From: JAFLCM01 sp964510955
GTDB lineage: Bacteria; Planctomycetota; Phycisphaerae; Phycisphaerales; UBA1924
DNA length: 62,802 nucleotides
Direction: 5' to 3'
Assembly (NCBI GenBank): GCA_964510955.1
Contig: CAZEDW010000022.1
Span: forward strand, 1-62,802
The position numbers and the translations under genes were made by a program. The notes below the pieces were generated by a model that made no database searches, had not been told where the DNA came from, and was given only the letters and a program-made list of their open reading frames with translations. Positions 58,978-62,802 of the stretch are shown here, in pieces. The first letter of the stretch is position 1; each line of letters starts with the position of its first letter.

Positions 58978-59691
58978 TCACGATGTGAACGAACGGGCCG
59001 AGCCGCGAGGCGGTGGGGAGTCGGTATCGAGAGCGCGGGAGGCGGCCGTTTCATCCGCGCTGTGCGGGAGCGGCGCGGGCGATTCGAGCGGGGGAAGCAG
59101 GGTCAACAAATCAGGCCTTGGCGTGGGTGGGAGCTGCACAAGAAGCAACTGCGCCAGTCCCTTGCACGACATGGCCGAGATGCAGGCTGCGCCCGGCGCG
59201 GGTCGGGTGCTCGCCTCGGCGGACGCGCTCGCGTCGCCGTGCATCGTTGACTGCGCGGCGCACTGGCGACAATCATCGGGATCGGTCGGTGCTGTTCCGA
59301 TGTGTTCGCCCAGGGCCAGTCGCTCCTTCAGGGACGCGACGCACAGAGAGCAGTGCGCTGAGCCGGGCGCGGCGCGGCGGGCGGCGGCCAGCCACTGCTC
59401 GTCGGAAAAACGCACATAGCGGGGAGGCAGGACGCCGTTGGTCAGGGCCCAGACGAGGCGTTCGTGCTCGCTGTGGCAGCAGCAGTGGGTCCAGCACTCG
59501 CGGCCGGTCGCGCAGCCGCACCCGCAGTTTTCGCACGGGTAGCGCTCGGCGGCGGGGGCTGAAAGGGCGAGCCACCGGGAAACCGCCGCGGGAGAAGGGA
59601 TCACGCCGAGCGTGGCGGCGAGGTACGCGGCCACCAAGGCCGCGCAAAGAGCGCGCCGGATGGCGGTACGGAATCGACGCGGCGTTCGCAC
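58978..59691 (-). CDS. Cysteine-rich membrane/exported protein, unknown function
   Basis: A 237-residue protein. An N-terminal helix (LCAALVAAYLAATLGVIPSP) is followed by a Cys cluster: YPCENCGCGCATGRECWTHC and CCHSEHERLVWALTNGV, with eight Cys and two His within 35 residues, then CSLC and CRQC pairs and a further C-terminal CISAMSCKG. The C-terminal part is Pro/Leu-rich. From memory, similar clusters occur in planctomycete proteins near metal-resistance genes. A GTG at 59691 is the chosen start, since the alternative TTG at 59739 lies inside the upstream terminator's T tract. Probably binds metal; not shown. Confidence 0.65.
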   Translation of the reverse strand: MRTPRRFRTAIRRALCAALVAAYLAATLGVIPSPAAVSRWLALSAPAAERYPCENCGCGCATGRECWTHCCCHSEHERLVWALTNGVLPPRYVRFSDEQWLAAARRAAPGSAHCSLCVASLKERLALGEHIGTAPTDPDDCRQCAAQSTMHGDASASAEASTRPAPGAACISAMSCKGLAQLLLVQLPPTPRPDLLTLLPPLESPAPLPHSADETAASRALDTDSPPPRGSARSFTS

Positions 59692-59734
59692 GGAGATCCA
59701 TGGTAGCGGGGTGGTATGGCGAACGGATTCAAAA

Positions 59735-59764
59735 AACAACGGGCCCCGCGTCGGTGCGGGGCCC
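59735..59764 (-). terminator. Intrinsic terminator of the PEP-CTERM-like gene
   Basis: A perfect 9-bp GC stem (59741-59749 with 59756-59764) and 6-base loop, followed on the minus strand by TTGTTTTTTG. Ends the transcript of the gene at 59801-60589. Confidence 0.88.
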
Positions 59765-59800
59765 GCTGGTGGTATCAGGATCGCTGAACCGCGGAGCGGA

Positions 59801-60589
59801 TCAGGCGCGACGGCGGCGGAGGGCCACCAAGCCGGCGATGCCGGTGAGGCCGAAGGCGCCGGGGGTCGGGGTGGCGCTGAAGCTGAAGTCGTCGATCGCG
59901 AGACCGGCGTCGTTGCCGATGTCGTTGAAGTCGCTCCAGCGGAGATAGAGGCGATCGCCGGGGTTCAGCACCACGGCGTAGGTGTTGCCGCGCAGGGCGG
60001 TCGCCGGCGGGTTGATGGCGCCGTTGGTGGAGCCGAAGGGAGGGCCGATGATGTCGCTGTTGATGGCGTCAGCGGCAGCGCCGGAGGCGGTGAGGAAGTT
60101 CGAGTCGCTGAAGCCGGCGGTGTTGCTCGTGGCCCAGCCGAAGGTCAGCACGTTGTTGGTGCTGGTGGAGCCGCGCCAGGCTTCCTGGGTGAAGGCGATG
60201 GTGAACGACGTGAGCACGGTGCCGGTGTTGTTGGTGATCATCACGCCGAACGTGGGGGAGTTGCTGCCGGAGGCCAGCGAGCCGAGGGCACGCTCACCCG
60301 AACCAACGTTTCCGTAGCTGTAGATGCCGCCGGAGTTCAGGGCACCGGTGTCAGCGCTAAAGGGCATGGCGTTGGTGCTGGTGCCGGCGTTCTTGGTGAC
60401 CGTCCAGGGGTTGGTCATGCCGGGGATGGCGAACTGGGCGCCGATGGTGCTGGAGAACGGCGACGAGCCCGGCGAGGTGGTGGGCAACTGGTCAAAGTTC
60501 TCAGAGAACGTCCCGCCGGTGTAAGACACTTGGGCGTTGGCCGCGCCCGCGAGGGCGATCAGGCCGACAATAGCAAAGCTCAGCTTCAT
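59801..60589 (-). CDS. Secreted PEP-CTERM-like protein
   Basis: A 262-residue exported protein with signal peptide MKLSFAIVGLIALAGAANA, an ENFDQLPTT start of the mature domain that recurs in lamin-tail/exonuclease-associated surface proteins, and a beta-rich region to about residue 235 (DRLYLRWSDFNDIGNDAGLA). The tail is PTPGAFGLTGIAGLVALRRRR. GAGGAA precedes the ATG by 8-9 bases. Function unknown. It is a single-gene unit bounded by a terminator and by a GC hairpin in its leader. Confidence 0.75.
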   Translation of the reverse strand: MKLSFAIVGLIALAGAANAQVSYTGGTFSENFDQLPTTSPGSSPFSSTIGAQFAIPGMTNPWTVTKNAGTSTNAMPFSADTGALNSGGIYSYGNVGSGERALGSLASGSNSPTFGVMITNNTGTVLTSFTIAFTQEAWRGSTSTNNVLTFGWATSNTAGFSDSNFLTASGAAADAINSDIIGPPFGSTNGAINPPATALRGNTYAVVLNPGDRLYLRWSDFNDIGNDAGLAIDDFSFSATPTPGAFGLTGIAGLVALRRRRA

Positions 60590-60608
60590 GACGTGCTTCC
60601 TCTTCTCA

Positions 60609-60637
60609 GGCCCCGCGCATTCCAAAGGCGCGGGGCC
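60609..60637 (-). promoter_or_regulatory. 10-bp GC hairpin in the leader of the PEP-CTERM-like gene
   Basis: A perfect stem (60609-60618 with 60628-60637) and 9-base loop, 19 bases before the start codon and next to the ribosome site. Its stem, GGCCCCGCGC, nearly repeats that of the terminator behind the gene (GGGCCCCGC). No T tract follows, so it is not a terminator; it may regulate translation or protect the mRNA 5' end. Confidence 0.45.
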
Positions 60638-60871
60638 GAACTCCTGATGCCACACGGTTGCCGAGACGGCACGATTCGCCGAACCGGCCCGCGGGGGCGA
60701 GCGGGAGCTTCTCTCTCTCGTCCCTGTGGCCCGCCCCTTGCGGGGAGACCGCGGGATCCGCTCACCCATAAGAATAACCCATGACAAGGCGAGGAACAAC
60801 GCCCGTGGGGCGTATTCACCGAAGATTCACGGCGAGTTGAGGGGACACCCCGAAGTTGGCCTGGGGCCGGG

Positions 60872-61750
60872 TCAGGCCGCGAGGGGAGGCGATAACGCGG
60901 TCGTTTTGGCCTTGGCCTTGGCGTAGGCCAGCCAACTGAGCGGAATGGTCAGCAGGTACCCGGCAGACAAGGCGGCGAGAACCAGCCAGGCGTCGCGGGT
61001 GATCCCGACTACCAAAAGTCCCAGAAAAACGAGCAAGAACGGCACATGCCGGGGCTTCACCCGCACGTGCTTGAGGGCGAACATGGGGATTCGGCTGATC
61101 ATGAGGCAGGCGATCAGGAAGGTATTGGCGACAATGAGCCACGCCGGGACGTCAAACTGGGGAAACCTGGCGTTGAAAAGCCGGGACTGTTCGATCATGG
61201 GGGGGATCAGGGCGCAGGCGGCGGCGGCGGGGGTGGGCATGCCCGTGAAGAACTTGGACATTGCCGGGTTGCCCTTGGGCTTCCGCGGAGCGGCGGTGAA
61301 TCGGGCCAGGCGGAGGGCACTGCAGAGCACAAACACCAGCAGGGCGGCGAGGCTCCAGGCGGGGTCGGAGCCCTTGTCCATCGCGTGCATCCACTCGTGC
61401 AGCAGCAGGGCGGGGGCAACGCCGAAGCACACCAGGTCGGCGAGCGAGTCGAGCACCGCGCCGAAGCGGGACTGGGCCTTGAGGATTCGGGCGGCGAGGC
61501 CGTCAAAGGCATCGAAGACCGCGGAGATTGCGACGGCGAGCAGGGCGGGGTCGAACTTGCCGGTGAGTGAGAAGTGGATGCTGGCCAGGCCCGCGCAGAG
61601 GGAGCAGGTGGTGATGGCGCTGGGGACGATCCGACGGAACGGGACGATTTTGCGCTGGCGGTTGCGACGGAATCGGCGCGCGAACGGGAGGCGCTCCGGG
61701 GGGGCATCCGGGTTTGGGCGGTGCGGGGGTGGGACCTGGTGGATCGTCAC
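60872..61750 (-). CDS. pssA: CDP-diacylglycerol--serine O-phosphatidyltransferase
   Basis: Makes phosphatidylserine from CDP-diacylglycerol and serine in the inner membrane. 292 residues. The CDP-alcohol phosphatidyltransferase motif is visible as DGLAARILKAQSRFGAVLD and SLADLVCFGVAPA, and several helices follow. The GTG start at 61750 overlaps the psd stop (GTGA). The N-terminal 35 residues are basic and rich in Pro/Arg. Classical partner of psd in the next gene. Confidence 0.92.
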   Translation of the reverse strand: MTIHQVPPPHRPNPDAPPERLPFARRFRRNRQRKIVPFRRIVPSAITTCSLCAGLASIHFSLTGKFDPALLAVAISAVFDAFDGLAARILKAQSRFGAVLDSLADLVCFGVAPALLLHEWMHAMDKGSDPAWSLAALLVFVLCSALRLARFTAAPRKPKGNPAMSKFFTGMPTPAAAACALIPPMIEQSRLFNARFPQFDVPAWLIVANTFLIACLMISRIPMFALKHVRVKPRHVPFLLVFLGLLVVGITRDAWLVLAALSAGYLLTIPLSWLAYAKAKAKTTALSPPLAA

Positions 61751-62520
61751 GCCGTGGCTCCCTGCGCGAGGCGCTGCTTGGGCTCGACGTCCGCGGGCCT
61801 TTCCAGCGGCACGGGAAGGACGGCGAGCACGGTCTGGCCCGCGACGGTCTTGTCCCGCAGCTTGGCACGGACGCGGGCGCCGGCCGGGAGATAGACGTCG
61901 ACGCGGGAGCCGAATCGGATGAGACCGAAGCGTTCGCCCGGAGACAGCGCCGCGCCTTCGGTGGTCTTGCAGACGATCCGGCGCGCGACCAGCCCGGCGA
62001 TCTGGACGAACGCGATGGTGAGGTTGTCGGCGGTGCGCACGGCGTAGGAGCAGCGCTCGTTCAGCTCGCTGGCCTTGTCGAACGAGGCGTTGAAGAACGC
62101 GCCGGGCTTGTAGGCGATCCGGGTGACCGTGCCTGCAACCGGGGAGCGGTTCACATGGACGTTGAACACGTTCATGAACACGCTGAGCTTGGTCATGCCT
62201 GTGGCCTGTTCGGGGCCCAGGCCAAGTTCCGGCGGCGGGGCGCCGGGGCCGATGTAGACGACGACGCCGTCGGCGGGGCAGATCACGGCCCCGGGTTCCC
62301 CGGGCGGGGTACGCTGGGGGTCGCGGAAGAACCAGACACACCAAAGGGTGAGCGATCCGCCGACGAGGGCGACGATCCAGCCGGCGACGGGCGAAAGCCA
62401 CCAGGCCGCAGCGGACAGGAGGAGCGAGCCCATGGCGAAGGCGGCGACCAGCGGCCATCCCTCGCGAGCGATGATGGGATGGTGCTGGGGCGGCTTGTTC
62501 GGGCCCGGATCGGGTGCCAT
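61747..62520 (-). CDS. psd: Phosphatidylserine decarboxylase proenzyme (short form)
   Basis: Converts phosphatidylserine to phosphatidylethanolamine. 257 residues. Two N-terminal helices (PLVAAFAMGSLLLSAAAWWL, and GWIVALVGGSLTLWCVWFF) are followed by the core: ICPADGVVVYIG, SVFMNVFNVHVNRSPVAG and the C-terminal RFGSRVDVYLP, where self-cleavage between Gly and Ser creates the pyruvoyl group. Upstream of pssA, overlapping by 4 bases; together they form the PE pathway. The start MAPDPGPNKP is the usual short N-terminus. Confidence 0.93.
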   Translation of the reverse strand: MAPDPGPNKPPQHHPIIAREGWPLVAAFAMGSLLLSAAAWWLSPVAGWIVALVGGSLTLWCVWFFRDPQRTPPGEPGAVICPADGVVVYIGPGAPPPELGLGPEQATGMTKLSVFMNVFNVHVNRSPVAGTVTRIAYKPGAFFNASFDKASELNERCSYAVRTADNLTIAFVQIAGLVARRIVCKTTEGAALSPGERFGLIRFGSRVDVYLPAGARVRAKLRDKTVAGQTVLAVLPVPLERPADVEPKQRLAQGATA

Positions 62521-62644
62521 AAGGGAGATATGGTAGCGAGAGAGACCTCGTATCATGGTCGGGCTGGCGACGCCGTCCGTTTGTGCTGGGGGTGCATCAG
62601 GTCGCGGCGGCGCGGTCGAGCCCACTTCTCGGAGCCCACAGGTC

Positions 62645-62802
62645 ATGTCGAATCAACTCGTCCGAATCGGGTCTGCCCTGCTTGTCGCGTTACTGGTGGG
62701 GGGGGCCGGGGTTTCCGGCTGTTCACGGACGTCCCCGGGGGCCGGGGCGGGGGCCGGGGCGGGGGCGGGGGCGGGGGTGGCGCGTGGGGCGGCGCAGCCG
62801 GC
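62645..62802 (+). CDS. Lipoprotein with Gly-Ala repeats, partial (runs off the window)
   Basis: Starts at ATG 62645: basic N-region, hydrophobic core (ALLVALLVGGAGVSGC) and lipobox VSGC at about residues 24-27, then SRTSPGAGAGAGAGAGAG, a tandem Gly-Ala run encoded by nearly pure G/C triplets. No stop before the end of the window. Divergent from psd, 124 bases away. Function unknown; the repeat probably forms a flexible surface linker. Confidence 0.6.
   Translation, partial: MSNQLVRIGSALLVALLVGGAGVSGCSRTSPGAGAGAGAGAGAGVARGAAQP

Noticed and set aside
62700..62802. G-rich end of the window as a telomere-like or plasmid end
   Set aside because: It is explained by the in-frame Gly-Ala codons of a lipoprotein; the window end is arbitrary.

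Overview
The window looks like a chromosomal segment of a high-GC planctomycete, most likely a Phycisphaerae/Phycisphaerales-type lineage. This is an inference from gene content. It carries LPS genes (lpxC-fabZ-lpxA, an LptF/LptG permease) next to mraY, a prepilin of the H-X9-DG type, several secreted proteins ending in a PxPG...RRRR tail (PEP-CTERM-like), and others ending in dockerin-like calcium-binding repeats. It also has a Cys-rich membrane protein and short palindromic intergenic repeats of the kind common in planctomycetes. No prophage, CRISPR array or rRNA operon is visible. The left edge is a damaged accessory locus; most of the rest is housekeeping and envelope genes.

Layout. 1-2140: remnant of a Pnkp/Hen1 RNA-repair operon (pnkp cut after its kinase N-terminus, hen1 intact) and tRNA-Pro. 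2192-9307: secreted esterase, D-aminoacyl-tRNA deacylase, a minus-strand row FIST / PAP2 / LptF-like / small membrane protein, and a divergent YhaM-like exoribonuclease. 9315-9477: a 28-bp inverted repeat beside tRNA-Ala. 9659-15639: upp, an orphan DNA methyltransferase, a PEP-CTERM-like protein, a POT peptide transporter, a small lipoprotein and a peptidoglycan amidase. 15739-27486: mnmE, a membrane-anchored GspE-like ATPase paired with a CvpA-like protein, glnS, a GT39 glycosyltransferase and a 935-residue secreted protein. 27496-33316: a minus-strand set (nnrE, DUF6614-like, bifunctional nuclease, truD, HAD) divergent from a glycosyltransferase / SpoU methyltransferase pair.

33536-46289: a C39-like protein with dockerin repeats, a repeat-rich region around a carbonic-anhydrase-like gene, smc, mraY, a His-rich ABC permease, a candidate structured RNA with a strong terminator, NAD kinase, and a broken REP-associated transposase flanked by its palindromes. 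46573-49692: rpmI-rplT-lpxC-fabZ-lpxA. 49861-60589: mostly exported proteins (cupredoxin-dockerin, PhoX-like, two tandem paralogues with different C-terminal tails, prepilin, Cys-rich protein, PEP-CTERM-like protein) around a SpoIIE-type phosphatase/YkgJ pair and a FlgI-like lipoprotein. 60872-62520: psd-pssA phospholipid operon; a lipoprotein gene runs off the right end.

Themes. Envelope building is the main one: phospholipid (psd, pssA), lipid A (lpxC, fabZ, lpxA), LPS export (LptF-like), peptidoglycan (mraY, amidase) and surface protein sorting (PEP-CTERM-like and dockerin-like tails). RNA maintenance is the second (hen1, dtd, mnmE, truD, SpoU methyltransferase, YhaM-like). The least explained elements are the candidate RNA at 43302-43591, the membrane GspE-like/CvpA-like pair, the FlgI-like lipoprotein, and the tandem paralogues whose C-terminal sorting modules differ.
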